Translations under genes and position numbers: made by a program
From: a virus
Reading direction: 5' to 3' (one strand)
Length of the DNA stretch: 64,000 nt
IMG/VR virus record: IMGVR_UViG_3300023174_000044
Coordinates: 186,001 to 250,000 of that record
Notes under the pieces: generated by a model
Databases searched by the model: none
What the model was told of the DNA's origin: nothing
The model's input: only the letters and a program-made list of their open reading frames with translations
In this document: piece by piece, positions 6,974 to 15,196 of the stretch
How positions within the stretch are numbered: the first letter of the stretch is position 1
Layout: every line of letters starts with the position of its first letter

Positions 6974-7536
6974 TAAGGTTGTTGAATAAGATAGTTATAA
7001 TACTCGTAGTGCTTGTCTAACGTCCAGGCGGCTAGATCAACGTCGGTGCCATCGTGAGTTCGAAATCTTGCATTAAAAATATCAGTATAACGTTGCCACG
7101 GATTCCAAACACTTGGAGTATGACTGCCCCAACCCGATTCCTTAAGCAAATGATGTTTTTCTCTGCTGAGTTTTACAGTGGGACAATTAAGGGCTTGATC
7201 AATAGTAATTAGTCCTACAATCATTAAGTCCCGAATTCTCGCGGCAGGAATCAAGTGTTCAAAGTCTGTTTCAACGTCGGCGCCAATTTCGTGATAATGA
7301 GCACCCATGCCGTCACGTTGTTTAATGCAGTACTCATGACACCTTCTTAGCAAATTGTCCATGTCATCTCTGACCTGGCTCAGAGTCTGTTGGTCATTGG
7401 TACTGTTGCGATATATGTCTAGCACAGAAACTAAACGATCATGACAGTAGCGATAAGTGGCTCGGTATGCTTCTTGGTTACGGGGCGTCTTTGAATACAC
7501 TGGCGCAACAAAGTTTTCAAGTAGTTGTTGATTCAT
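6973..7536 (-). CDS. Hypothetical protein, 187 aa
   Basis: Soluble, His- and Tyr-rich helical protein; residues 60-130 carry C, H and E clusters (RRCHEYCIKQRDGMGAHYHE) that could bind a metal. It lies between the SGNH hydrolase and the AsnB-like ATPase, overlapping the former by 20 bases, so it probably works in the same pathway. No family recognised. Confidence 0.6.
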   Translation of the reverse strand: MNQQLLENFVAPVYSKTPRNQEAYRATYRYCHDRLVSVLDIYRNSTNDQQTLSQVRDDMDNLLRRCHEYCIKQRDGMGAHYHEIGADVETDFEHLIPAARIRDLMIVGLITIDQALNCPTVKLSREKHHLLKESGWGSHTPSVWNPWQRYTDIFNARFRTHDGTDVDLAAWTLDKHYEYYNYLIQQP

Positions 7537-8104
7537 CTATTAATCCTATCAAGCGTTTGGCCCATTGTGCATGACAGTTGGCGCTGTGATGCATTCCATC
7601 ACTGCCTTTGCTATCTACTATCCAAGATAGTCCTGGTAGTTTTTCATCAACATGCAAAATAATATTTTGATTGTTTAATACTGTATGGTATTGTTGATTG
7701 ATGTTTTCAATCATGATGTTAACAATTGGAACCTTGGCAAGATTACACAATAAATTACAAGTGATGATTGTTTGTAGCCAAGGATTATAAAAGTTTTCTT
7801 CACCTGATGTCAATAGCTGTTTAAAAACAGCGCCATTACTTTGAATGTTTTCGTTTGCGGCATAGCCATTGATCCAGGTGGTACGTCTAAAAACATTAGG
7901 CCACTGGCATATTACAAAATCAGGTAAATTTATTTTTAGTTCATGAACTAAATGTTTTTCTACATGAAAACAATTACCGCCGGGTGTTCCTAAATTTTTT
8001 ACAGAAAGTTGATAATGTTTGCTTAGTAAGCTTACATAGCATTCGTCAGGATTTACACCCACACCTGCGGTATGGCTACACCCTAGTGCAAGTGCGTGGT
8101 TCAT
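7517..8104 (-). CDS. SGNH/GDSL-like hydrolase, 195 aa
   Basis: Block I appears as LGCSHTAG near residue 8 (Ser nucleophile). Block II-III features follow as GTPGGNC near residue 40. The C-terminal DGMHHSANCHAQWAKRL supplies the Asp-x-x-His dyad. Length fits a minimal SGNH esterase or acetyl-esterase. No signal peptide is seen. With the adjacent AsnB-like and P-loop proteins it may edit acyl or other groups on a surface glycan; substrate unknown. Confidence 0.75.
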   Translation of the reverse strand: MNHALALGCSHTAGVGVNPDECYVSLLSKHYQLSVKNLGTPGGNCFHVEKHLVHELKINLPDFVICQWPNVFRRTTWINGYAANENIQSNGAVFKQLLTSGEENFYNPWLQTIITCNLLCNLAKVPIVNIMIENINQQYHTVLNNQNIILHVDEKLPGLSWIVDSKGSDGMHHSANCHAQWAKRLIGLIDESTTT

Positions 8105-9141
8105 TGCATTAGTCCCGGAGCAACAACACCTTCTTCAACGCCCATCTTGGAACCGTCACCGTGGAATGGTAGTTCCAGTTTGCCGCCACCAATGATGTGT
8201 ACTTCTCGCAGGAAGTTGCTCATTGCAGTTGGCGCAGTCCAAGTGGCGCCATCACCTTTGTAAAAGGCCCATTGTTGGCGTCCTTTGGCATGCACTACAC
8301 CGGAGTCATTCCATACATCTGAAATGCTGACACACAATTTACGCATCCAGCCATCGGGCATGGTCAATCCTGCACTACCAGCCAGGCGGAATAGCTCGTA
8401 CAAGCCAATAAAGCAACCTTGATCAATTTCTTCTTGATCAGGCCATGTGTGTTGAATTGCATCAAGTACATTAAACAACACTCGACCCGTTGGGTCTGCG
8501 TCAATTACTTTTTGTGCATACTTAAAGTGACTGAAGAAGTAGTCACTGTCGCCACGCAAGGCCACGCTCTTACGAGTGTTTTTATCTTCAAGGTCAATAC
8601 CCAGTGCATCAAATTGATCTTGCATTTTACGGGCACGAACAGTTTTGGTTTCTCTACTGCCATTTTTGTAACGCACCAACGCATTGCGATGAAGGTCGCC
8701 AGGGTTAAGGCGTTTGACTCCGGTGTCGTTGAGCATTTCAAATGCATAGCTGGGGAAGTTAGGGTCGTCTGTTTCTACCACAGCACAAGGTACTTCCGTG
8801 TAGCCCAGAATGGCCGCGGCCAGGGTACGGTGCTGTCCATCGTATGTTTCCACCCTGTCACGACCCAACACACGACATGCGCTCACCGGGGAGCAGATGC
8901 GAGGATCCCATTTTTTCATGATGCTAAGAATGTGCTTGTGAATTACATCACGCTGGACTTCATAGTCAATCCATAAAATATCAATTTTTTCTTGGTTGCT
9001 GGTTGGAAAATGCACAGCCAAAGCCTGGACTCGATTGCGCATTGCATCAATCTGTCCTTTGGTGATATTTAATTCTTTGATGATTGTAGCTTCAACTTCT
9101 GATGCTACTTCGGTGAGTTTACGTGTGAGGCGTTTAGACAT
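8101..9141 (-). CDS. ParB/Srx-type DGQHR domain protein, 346 aa
   Basis: The core VETYDGQHRTLAAAILGY (about residues 97-114) is the ParB/sulfiredoxin-like motif found in ParB N-domains and DGQHR proteins; these bind CTP or nucleotides in characterised members. There is no obvious HTH after it, so it is not a plain partition ParB. T4-like phages often carry such proteins without a known role. AAAGAAAGAT precedes the ATG, and a promoter (9221-9249) lies just upstream, making it the head of the 9.1-5.2 kb unit. Confidence 0.75.
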   Translation of the reverse strand: MSKRLTRKLTEVASEVEATIIKELNITKGQIDAMRNRVQALAVHFPTSNQEKIDILWIDYEVQRDVIHKHILSIMKKWDPRICSPVSACRVLGRDRVETYDGQHRTLAAAILGYTEVPCAVVETDDPNFPSYAFEMLNDTGVKRLNPGDLHRNALVRYKNGSRETKTVRARKMQDQFDALGIDLEDKNTRKSVALRGDSDYFFSHFKYAQKVIDADPTGRVLFNVLDAIQHTWPDQEEIDQGCFIGLYELFRLAGSAGLTMPDGWMRKLCVSISDVWNDSGVVHAKGRQQWAFYKGDGATWTAPTAMSNFLREVHIIGGGKLELPFHGDGSKMGVEEGVVAPGLMQ

Positions 9142-9220
9142 AGTATCTTTCTTTCGGTGTTAATGAAAGTATCATCGTTACAAGCACCATGCTCGATCTG
9201 TTTGATACCGTTCAAGTGTT

Positions 9221-9249
9221 AGTATAACAAAGTGTCAATTATTTGTCAA
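9221..9249 (-). promoter_or_regulatory. Sigma70-type promoter
   Basis: Minus strand TTGACA (9249-9244), 17 bp, TATACT (9226-9221). An approximately 75-nt leader leads to the ParB-like gene. Confidence 0.8.
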
Positions 9250-9260
9250 CCTAGTACTTT

Positions 9261-9566
9261 TTACTTAAAAAAGATCAAGACCATTAGACTACTTTGAATA
9301 ATAAACCCAAGTGCAATGGTAACAATGTTGAGGAAGTTGCGTTGTACCACTGCTTGTGCAAACATAGCAGTTAGTCCTGACCAAGTCAACAACACCATGT
9401 CTACACTGGGCATCCGATCACTGAGTCCAGTTAACACAGCAATCAGTGTTGGCAATGTAGCAGAGTGTAATAGTACAACTGCCAACCAACTTAGCGTGGC
9501 TGCCGAGATTGGAGCAACCCATTCTTGTAGCCAGGCCACAGTTTTTTCAATATCAAAGTTTTTCAT
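9261..9566 (-). CDS. Small membrane protein, holin candidate, 101 aa
   Basis: Three hydrophobic segments are visible (about 19-41, 55-72 and 79-100) with a charged cytoplasmic N-terminus. The gene follows the SleB-type lysin with no gap (stop 9567, start 9566). Size, topology and position fit a class I holin, which would let the lysin reach or be activated in the periplasm. Holins cannot be recognised by sequence alone, so this is inference from context. Confidence 0.6.
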   Translation of the reverse strand: MKNFDIEKTVAWLQEWVAPISAATLSWLAVVLLHSATLPTLIAVLTGLSDRMPSVDMVLLTWSGLTAMFAQAVVQRNFLNIVTIALGFIIQSSLMVLIFFK

Positions 9567-10133
9567 TTAAATGTCCTTGTAAAAGATATGACGTCCAATT
9601 TTTGTTACACGTTTTTTGTTCCACTGCGGGTTTACATAGTCTGCATGATAGTAAAGTGCATCTTTAAGTTCAGGCAGTCGGAATCCATCAATCATGACCA
9701 TCTTGGCGGCTTCAGCACTCTCATCCCATAGCTTTTTATGAACAGGCTTGGTTTTGAAATTCTGCTCACAGTACCATGAGAATTGGCAAAGCACTCGTTC
9801 ATAAATTACGTTCTTTTGGTGAACTACCTGACACGGATCACTAGGAAATTTTCCGCTTTCTACACGATTCATAACCACCTGTGCTACTGCCAGCTTTCCT
9901 TCTGCTGGTTCGCTGGCAGCTTCCCAGTAGACATTCTGTGTCATACATTGTAGTTTGCGTTCTTTTTCTTTAAGAGCTGTTTTAAAAGCCCCAATTGAGC
10001 CTACTTCTCCAAAATTAACATTGGTCAGGCTATCGAGTTTGTTTTGGACCACTGTAGTAACTAGTCCTATGCCAAATAAGGCAATTATCAAAAATATTGA
10101 CAAATTAACTGTCATTTTGATATATTTTGTCAT
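9567..10133 (-). CDS. SleB-type cell wall hydrolase (probable endolysin), 188 aa
   Basis: An N-terminal hydrophobic segment (about residues 8-27) could act as a signal anchor. From about residue 55 the sequence matches the SleB/Hydrolase_2 family: MTQNVYWEAASEPAEGKLAV contains the catalytic Glu, followed by VAQVVMNRVESGKFP and a C-terminal ALYYHADYVNPQW. These enzymes cut the glycan strand of peptidoglycan. With the membrane protein directly downstream it forms a likely lysis cassette, expressed from the strong promoter at 10257-10285. Confidence 0.8.
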   Translation of the reverse strand: MTKYIKMTVNLSIFLIIALFGIGLVTTVVQNKLDSLTNVNFGEVGSIGAFKTALKEKERKLQCMTQNVYWEAASEPAEGKLAVAQVVMNRVESGKFPSDPCQVVHQKNVIYERVLCQFSWYCEQNFKTKPVHKKLWDESAEAAKMVMIDGFRLPELKDALYYHADYVNPQWNKKRVTKIGRHIFYKDI

Positions 10134-10256
10134 TGGTTTCTCCTTTGGTTATAGTGCGCAGTTGCCTGTGCACCAAGAGCCTGAAAATATACAAAAGCTC
10201 TTGATTTTCCATACTCTAAATTTCCGAGGACGTAAGTTTATATATGGGATATGTAT

Positions 10257-10285
10257 ATTATATAAACTATACTTTATTGTGTCAA
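10257..10285 (-). promoter_or_regulatory. Consensus sigma70 promoter of the lysis genes
   Basis: Minus strand TTGACA (10285-10280), 17 bp, TATAAT (10262-10257): a perfect consensus. The leader of about 115 nt holds a hairpin (caagagc/gctcttg around 10177-10206) before the AAAGGAGAAACC ribosome site, so translation may be tuned by RNA structure. Confidence 0.8.
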
Positions 10286-10297
10286 CTAATTTGATAA

Positions 10298-10555
10298 CTA
10301 TGCCCATTTTAACAGAAACGCACAGCAATCTCGGTCAGAATCAAAATAAAATCGATAACGTCCCGGGCGCTGATCCGAGCTTACCTCTACCAATTGCCAG
10401 CGCCACTCATTGATTAATTCAGATTTGGACCAAGAAATTATATCATCAATTGCGCCGTGTGGTTTGGAAATCTCCTTGACATAAGGAAAGGTGTCCCCGG
10501 CTCTGCTGACATAGGATTCGTATTCCGGAACAGGGGTAAGTTGTATTGTGCCCAT
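10298..10555 (-). CDS. Conserved T4-type phage protein, 85 aa
   Basis: Contains ISWSKSELINEWRWQLVE and SSDQRPGRYRFYFDSDRD. This WRWQ...SSDQRPGRY.FYFDS.RD..AF..KW pattern is a well conserved small family in marine and freshwater T4-like myoviruses, still without function. TAATG-coupled to the gene above. Confidence 0.75.
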   Translation of the reverse strand: MGTIQLTPVPEYESYVSRAGDTFPYVKEISKPHGAIDDIISWSKSELINEWRWQLVEVSSDQRPGRYRFYFDSDRDCCAFLLKWA

Positions 10556-10803
10556 TAGACCTTTATATAGTTCTTGTGAATATACTGGTCTGCACTTTCT
10601 GCGGAGGGTTTGTAAAACAATACATGATCTGTTATGTTAAAATAATTGCAGAACGACTGCCCCAATCTTGTTCCATATTTCAAAGACTCAAATGTATATT
10701 CTTTTTTAAATTGCTCGTATTGCTGTGATTCTAGAAACGTTTCTCGAACAACTGGATTAATGTCTTTGATTAGTGGTTGAAACCACGGTTGTTTAATAGT
10801 CAA
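10555..10803 (-). CDS. Hypothetical protein, 82 aa, TTG start
   Basis: No ATG fits; the best start is a TTG at 10803-10801 with GAGGTAATCTT ahead, overlapping the TGA of the upstream gene. The protein is basic and aromatic (MTIKQPWFQPLIKDINPVVR). No family recognised. It sits between two conserved phage genes in one transcript. Confidence 0.6.
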   Translation of the reverse strand: MTIKQPWFQPLIKDINPVVRETFLESQQYEQFKKEYTFESLKYGTRLGQSFCNYFNITDHVLFYKPSAESADQYIHKNYIKV

Positions 10804-11531
10804 AAGATTACCTCGGCATTACCAAGTTGGTAGTAGGCACGTGCTCGATGGTATCCACGATGTTGTTTGGGAAACAAATAAGATCGTAGACGTATATTAT
10901 CTTGCGCCAATACACCAGTAAGCATGTACAACAATGGATTCTGATGATCTACTGATATCAAGCAAGGAGATCTACAGAGGTCTGACATGAGCCAAAAATC
11001 CATTGACTCCTTGGATCGACGACTCTTAAAGACACGCTCAATCAATCGATAGGTTCCATCTATTTGGCCTAGATTTATTCCAATAATTTTATTCTTAGTT
11101 ACATCATCAGAAGTTTGTTCTATTACACGATCCATGGCACAATCCTCGGCATAAAAATAAGGAAGTCGGTAAATCATGCCAAGCTCATTTTTAGTAATAT
11201 TTAAATCACCGCAGACTAATTTTCCAAGTGTGGCACGAAAGTCACTTAGAGTCCCGCCATACTTGAGTTGGTCCCAAGTGATACGACCTCTGTAGTATTC
11301 TCTAATTTTACTGGCTGTGTTCCGGTCCTCAACGGTGGCAGTTACAGCATCAAGGTCAAGCCAGCGTGTACCAGGATGACTCAACCAATGTCGATAGCTT
11401 GCACATGATAGTGCAATTGGGTCGTCTTTAAAAGATATACAGGGCAGAGTTGGATTGAGCAGAGATTCAAGTGCGGTTAACGCATTATTTTCAGAAAGAT
11501 TCATAGTATTTTCCAATATCAAATCAGTCAT
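10800..11531 (-). CDS. Conserved phage protein, 243 aa
   Basis: The open frame reaches 11543, but that ATG lies only two bases after the -10 box and upstream of the expected transcript start. The ATG at 11531 or the one at 11504 (after GGAAAATACT) is more likely; I give 11531. The protein has a WDQLKYGGTLSDFRATLGKL segment and a C-terminal RAYYQLGNAEVIF. It resembles uncharacterised conserved proteins of T4-like phages. Confidence 0.65.
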   Translation of the reverse strand: MTDLILENTMNLSENNALTALESLLNPTLPCISFKDDPIALSCASYRHWLSHPGTRWLDLDAVTATVEDRNTASKIREYYRGRITWDQLKYGGTLSDFRATLGKLVCGDLNITKNELGMIYRLPYFYAEDCAMDRVIEQTSDDVTKNKIIGINLGQIDGTYRLIERVFKSRRSKESMDFWLMSDLCRSPCLISVDHQNPLLYMLTGVLAQDNIRLRSYLFPKQHRGYHRARAYYQLGNAEVIF

Positions 11532-11545
11532 AGTTGCAGTCATTC

Positions 11546-11574
11546 ATTATAGCACAAGTTGTATTATTTGTCAA
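11546..11574 (-). promoter_or_regulatory. Consensus sigma70 promoter
   Basis: Minus strand TTGACA (11574-11569), 17 bp, TATAAT (11551-11546), a perfect match to consensus. The transcript should begin near 11539 and carry the three genes down to 10298 with almost no leader. Confidence 0.8.
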
Positions 11575-12034
11575 TTTCCATCCAGGTATGGTCGCCCATG
11601 TATTTTACTTGAGTAATATACTCATAATCAACTGGTGCACCGGTATTCCAATCATTGGGTCCGTGATGTGTTAGTAACATCTTTTTTTTTCGTTTGTCCC
11701 ATGCTAGCCAATAACATTGTCCCATTACAACTTGAAATTGATATTCAGCCGCATGTACAGCATCTGTAACATCTAGCCTACGTTTGATATCCTGTGCTTG
11801 TTTTTCTAATACTGCAACCAGTTCCATGATTCTATCATATTCTTGCTGGGCATATATCCTAGCATGATTGATCATTATATCTTTTTGTTTGGTAACAGGT
11901 ACTAGATCAAATTTAGGTCCACCAGATTCAGTTGCGTAAGGAGTTACGTTCCTATTAAAGAAATGAATCAGTGTGTTGCCTGTGGCAACGTCAAAACTGG
12001 TTCGGCCTTTGGCAGAGTTTGGCTGGTCTTCCAT
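11564..12034 (-). CDS. DUF2452-like protein, 156 aa
   Basis: The ATG at 12034 overlaps the TAA of the upstream gene (TAATG); another in-frame ATG is at 12043. Residues about 60-150 (long helix with QAQDIKRRLDVTDAVHAAEY, then YWLAWDKRKKKML, GPNDW and GDHTWMEI) match the layout of DUF2452, a family also known from eukaryotes, with no established function. Cytoplasmic; no signal. Confidence 0.65.
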   Translation of the reverse strand: MEDQPNSAKGRTSFDVATGNTLIHFFNRNVTPYATESGGPKFDLVPVTKQKDIMINHARIYAQQEYDRIMELVAVLEKQAQDIKRRLDVTDAVHAAEYQFQVVMGQCYWLAWDKRKKKMLLTHHGPNDWNTGAPVDYEYITQVKYMGDHTWMEIDK

Positions 12035-12759
12035 TAATCCCATAGACCCTGGTAGTACTTGCCAAATAAGCTGAAGCCGTTTTGAATACGTGCTTCTACT
12101 ACCTTCATGCCTTCATAATCACATTTATATGTATTTTTAGGACCGTCCTTCATTTGAAAGAACTTGTGCTCACCCTTGGGTACTTCGTTACCATCCTTGT
12201 CCACAGGAACACTAATCCAATCAATATCACCTGAACGATAAGCATCCTGCCAGGAGTCATCCATCTTGCACTCAAACGCAAAGATCATTTCGTCCATGAC
12301 CCAATCCCAGCGTTTGAAGTGATTGTCATCAATGTCCCACTCGTTTTCTTTGGGTGGTGCGGCTGTGCTACGTAGGTGTTCAGGCACATCCTCATCTTCC
12401 ACTAGCGGGCTACCATGTTTGGTTGCTTTGAGCTGTCGCAACATGGGCAACACAATATGAGCCAAGGTATGATCCATGCTCCAAGTATCGTAGCGATCAA
12501 TTTTAACATATTCAATCTTTGGATGCACTCGATCCAACACCCACATGATACCTTTGCTAATAGGCTCAAGACGATCACTCCACTTTTCACACCACTCGGG
12601 CCGCTCTACGTATGTGGACTTTTCTTGGCGTTCGTCTTCTAGTGTTTGCAGAAGTTTCCAACGAGCACATTTTGACCAGTCAGTCCAGAAGAACATGTAG
12701 TCCAGCATGGTATAAGGTGAGATCCAATGATCTCGATATCCGCTGATATAAACTTTCAT
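12034..12759 (-). CDS. Conserved phage protein, 241 aa
   Basis: Begins MKVYISGYRDHWISPYTMLD at 12759, where the ATG overlaps the stop of the 57-aa gene (ATGA). It is rich in Trp and Asp (IEYVKIDRYDTWSMDHTLAH, LPMLRQLKATKHGSPLV). The sequence pattern recurs in many large phages, where it is left as unknown. It has acidic clusters and no membrane segment. Confidence 0.75.
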   Translation of the reverse strand: MKVYISGYRDHWISPYTMLDYMFFWTDWSKCARWKLLQTLEDERQEKSTYVERPEWCEKWSDRLEPISKGIMWVLDRVHPKIEYVKIDRYDTWSMDHTLAHIVLPMLRQLKATKHGSPLVEDEDVPEHLRSTAAPPKENEWDIDDNHFKRWDWVMDEMIFAFECKMDDSWQDAYRSGDIDWISVPVDKDGNEVPKGEHKFFQMKDGPKNTYKCDYEGMKVVEARIQNGFSLFGKYYQGLWD

Positions 12760-12929
12760 TTTATTTCTTTCCACTTTAACATTGCTACCAGTTCCTTTTT
12801 TGTGTCTTTAAATTCAATAGCCCAGGAATCGTTGTACCAAGCCCAACAATAATCTTGACCTGTTTCAAACCCAATACTAGATAACCAATTGGAAATTTCT
12901 AGTAGTCTCCAGGAATCAAATACCATCAT
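12756..12929 (-). CDS. Small hypothetical protein, 57 aa
   Basis: A frame from two tandem ATGs (12929 and 12926) to TGA at 12756 encodes MMVFDSWRLLEISNWLSSIG, then a Trp/Tyr-rich strand segment and a basic tail. The stop overlaps the following start (ATGA). Nothing identifies its role. Confidence 0.6.
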   Translation of the reverse strand: MMVFDSWRLLEISNWLSSIGFETGQDYCWAWYNDSWAIEFKDTKKELVAMLKWKEIK

Positions 12930-12937
12930 TTGTCTGA

Positions 12938-13261
12938 TTAACCAGTAGACTTAAATCGCTGAATAACAGCGTCATCACCGTCGGTGATCTTGATTTGTAA
13001 TTGCTTACTCGACAGTTTGTCCTGAATCTCTTTAACTGACCGTCCTTGTACTACAAATTCATTGGTAGCGGTGTTCCAAACGTAAAACATTCCGCCAACT
13101 TCTTCTATTCGTGCTCCGATAATTAATTCTGATATACGAAGAGTTTCTTGACTGTTTGCATCAATTAGCATGTCTGCAAGTCTCCCTAGCACAATATATG
13201 CTAGCCATATACAAACAATAATTCCAACCAACAATCCTAATAAAAAATCAGCTAATTCCAT
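12938..13261 (-). CDS. Membrane-anchored protein, 107 aa
   Basis: The ATG at 13261 (MELADFLLGLLVGIIVCIWL) is chosen because it starts just after the upstream stop; a longer frame overlaps that gene. One N-terminal transmembrane helix (about 5-27) anchors a beta-rich cytoplasmic domain (FYVWNTATNEFVVQGRSVKE). Similar single-span small proteins occur in T4-like phages. Role unknown. Confidence 0.65.
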   Translation of the reverse strand: MELADFLLGLLVGIIVCIWLAYIVLGRLADMLIDANSQETLRISELIIGARIEEVGGMFYVWNTATNEFVVQGRSVKEIQDKLSSKQLQIKITDGDDAVIQRFKSTG

Positions 13262-13262
13262 T

Positions 13263-13991
13263 TTATTCCTTGCGCTTTCTACAATTCCAATACAACTCAT
13301 GAATCTCTGCGGCAGACTCGTAGTGTTTTTTAAATTCAAAGTACTCAACACATTTTGTATATAGCCCTTTATTTAAATCAATATTGTGTAAGGACTCTGC
13401 GTCGACAACACAATATTCTTCAGGTACAGGACGAACATGTTTTATTAAATTATGAACTTCTACTGCTTCTGCAATTACTGTTGTGGGTGCTGTTTCATAA
13501 AATTCTTTAGCAGAATCATACCAGGTCCAGTTTTCTTCTTTGATTCCTTGATAGAATTCTCTCCAGTCGTTGCCTTGAACGCTGGACTTAAAGGCATTGA
13601 AATCATCTATGTATTGTTGTACCGGTCTACCACCCAGTGTTGGATGAACATTTAAGTAATGTGCTAAACAACTTTTTTCATCGTCAAAATTCAATATCAA
13701 TAGTTTATCATAATCGTAGGCTGGCCAATCATGTGTGTGTAATATCTGCATAAAAGAATCTAATTTTTCTCTATGTAAAAATTCACTTTTCAACCAATTT
13801 TTTTGACTACGGTTTGAGCTATAAACTTCTCTGCGAATAAATTCAAGTTTGGCATCAACAGTATTATCAATGTCAATATCAAAAATATCAGCATAGTTAC
13901 ATTTGTCATCAAGAGACAGCAACCATCTCAAATGATTGCCACAGCCGCCCCTGGGGAAAATTATACCTCTACGCAAGTTTTTATTTGGCAC
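13263..13991 (-). CDS. Sulfotransferase-like P-loop phage protein, 242 aa
   Basis: The start IIFPRGGCGNHLRWLLSLD (about residues 10-28) has the strand plus glycine-rich loop expected of a sulfotransferase-type PAPS site (phosphate-binding turn RGGCGNHL). The rest contains Asp/Tyr-rich helices. The family assignment is by pattern only. It overlaps the cupin gene upstream by 11 bases and probably shares its transcript. Confidence 0.5.
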   Translation of the reverse strand: MPNKNLRRGIIFPRGGCGNHLRWLLSLDDKCNYADIFDIDIDNTVDAKLEFIRREVYSSNRSQKNWLKSEFLHREKLDSFMQILHTHDWPAYDYDKLLILNFDDEKSCLAHYLNVHPTLGGRPVQQYIDDFNAFKSSVQGNDWREFYQGIKEENWTWYDSAKEFYETAPTTVIAEAVEVHNLIKHVRPVPEEYCVVDAESLHNIDLNKGLYTKCVEYFEFKKHYESAAEIHELYWNCRKRKE

Positions 13992-14430
13992 GATTGTTAA
14001 GATATTGTTCGTGTTGTATCCATTTATTTTTTACCAAGAATCCCCATTCACGTTTCTGTGTACCGGGCATGAACATGGTCCAACATTCTACACTAGGGTC
14101 TAGTTCAATGCGATGAAAACTATTAGCACTACAAGTGCGAAAATGACCAGGCTTCCGCCAATGTGCAATTTCTCCAACTTTCTCTCCTTGGTTATTAAAC
14201 TGTGGAATCCATTCCCAGTAGCCACCTTTTAAAATGAGAGTGGCATAAGGCCAAGGATGGTCATGCACATCATCAGGATCTGATTTGAGAAACTTGTGTA
14301 TAAAGATGTTAAATGGAAACCATTTCCTATCTTTGAGAAAAACATAGTATCGTTCCAGATATGGTTCGTTGCTTTGTCGATCCAGAATCAATCGATACCG
14401 TCCTAGTCGATGCATGAGTGTTTTAATCAT
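13981..14430 (-). CDS. Cupin-like phage protein, 149 aa
   Basis: DVHDHPWPYATLILKGGYWE near residue 55 gives the HxH...G pattern of a cupin metal site, and FHRIELD near 108 adds the second motif. These proteins usually bind a metal and may be dioxygenase-like or sugar-binding. The ATG at 14430 lies exactly six bases after the -10 box, so the message is probably leaderless; a second ATG (14415) has no ribosome site either. Confidence 0.7.
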   Translation of the reverse strand: MIKTLMHRLGRYRLILDRQSNEPYLERYYVFLKDRKWFPFNIFIHKFLKSDPDDVHDHPWPYATLILKGGYWEWIPQFNNQGEKVGEIAHWRKPGHFRTCSANSFHRIELDPSVECWTMFMPGTQKREWGFLVKNKWIQHEQYLNNRAK

Positions 14431-14436
14431 ATATGT

Positions 14437-14465
14437 ATTATACACTAAAATAATTTATTAGTCAA
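14437..14465 (-). promoter_or_regulatory. Sigma70 promoter with predicted leaderless start
   Basis: Minus strand TTGACT (14465-14460), 17 bp, TATAAT (14442-14437), then six bases to the ATG of the cupin gene. Transcription should start at or next to the ATG. Confidence 0.75.
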
Positions 14466-14477
14466 GTTTAATGTAGA

Positions 14478-14485
14478 GTTAAATA
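14478..14485 (+). promoter_or_regulatory. T4-late-type promoter element (candidate)
   Basis: gttaaata seven bases before the ATG of the 219-aa gene. T4 late promoters use TATAAATA at -10; similar TAAATA boxes precede several plus- and minus-strand genes here. Spacing would put the RNA start almost on the ATG. Confidence 0.4.
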
Positions 14486-14492
14486 TTGCACT

Positions 14493-15152
14493 ATGGAATT
14501 CTCCGCTACTAATTGGTTGACTTGGCAACGTGCTTCTAATGCTGTTAATTTTTTGGATCCACCATTTAGATTAGGCAACTATTATCCAGATTGGTTCAAA
14601 AATCTTAAAGCTGACGTTAGACATTACTTGCCCCAAGGTCATATGCAAAATAACACAGCCCGGGTATGTTTAGGCTTACGTGGTATCAATAGTGTGGGAT
14701 GGACCATCATTGATCCAAAGTACCCATACATTGGCGGCGCCGTGGTATTCCATCCTGAGCAGTTACATGGTACCAAGTGGTGCGAAAAAGATTCTTCTGG
14801 TGAATATGTTTGGAAAATAGTCCTTAATGCATTACCCTGGAGAGCAAAAATGGCTCCAGGATGGAGATTGATTGTTGGAGATTATCCATTGGCATTCAGT
14901 GAGGATTGGCATACATTTTCAGGTTGTGTGGATGCAAACTACAAGATCAATGATGATGGCCAATTGGGATCCTTTTACAAATATGATGAGCCCATTGACC
15001 CCAACTTTAACTATTACAATATTGAATCAGTGATGGCTGTTAAACAGCACATGGTTGCTACTCCATCAGGAGCTGTGACTTTTTCAATCATTCCATATTA
15101 TGATCCTGATTATCAGGCACCGATGTTCAAAGGCTATCCAAGTCTTGATTAA
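14493..15152 (+). CDS. Conserved phage protein, 219 aa
   Basis: One of few plus-strand genes. Starts MEFSATNWLTWQRASNAVNF; carries YYPDWFKNLK, a GLRGINSVGW strand and a ALPWRAKMAPGWRLIV segment. This DPPF..GNYYPDWFK... layout is seen in cyanophage-type proteins of unknown role, some linked to virion accessory functions. No close ribosome site is visible. It ends in front of a strong bidirectional terminator. Confidence 0.65.
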   Translation: MEFSATNWLTWQRASNAVNFLDPPFRLGNYYPDWFKNLKADVRHYLPQGHMQNNTARVCLGLRGINSVGWTIIDPKYPYIGGAVVFHPEQLHGTKWCEKDSSGEYVWKIVLNALPWRAKMAPGWRLIVGDYPLAFSEDWHTFSGCVDANYKINDDGQLGSFYKYDEPIDPNFNYYNIESVMAVKQHMVATPSGAVTFSIIPYYDPDYQAPMFKGYPSLD

Positions 15153-15162
15153 TCAGTCAAGC

Positions 15163-15187
15163 AAAAGCCCTACTTGGTAGGGCTTTT
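15163..15187 (+). terminator. Bidirectional rho-independent terminator
   Basis: aaaagccctac (15163-15173) and gtagggctttt (15177-15187) form an 11-bp stem with a 3-nt loop and T-runs on both strands. It separates the plus-strand 219-aa gene from the convergent HTH gene. Confidence 0.85.
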
Positions 15188-15196
15188 GGCAAATGT

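Noticed and set aside
8419-8976. Long open frame on the plus strand opposite the ParB-like gene (185 codons)
   Set aside because: No ribosome site, no recognised motif, and the minus-strand frame has a clear domain. It is a shadow frame, as are similar long plus-strand frames near 4357-4914 and 31035-31304.
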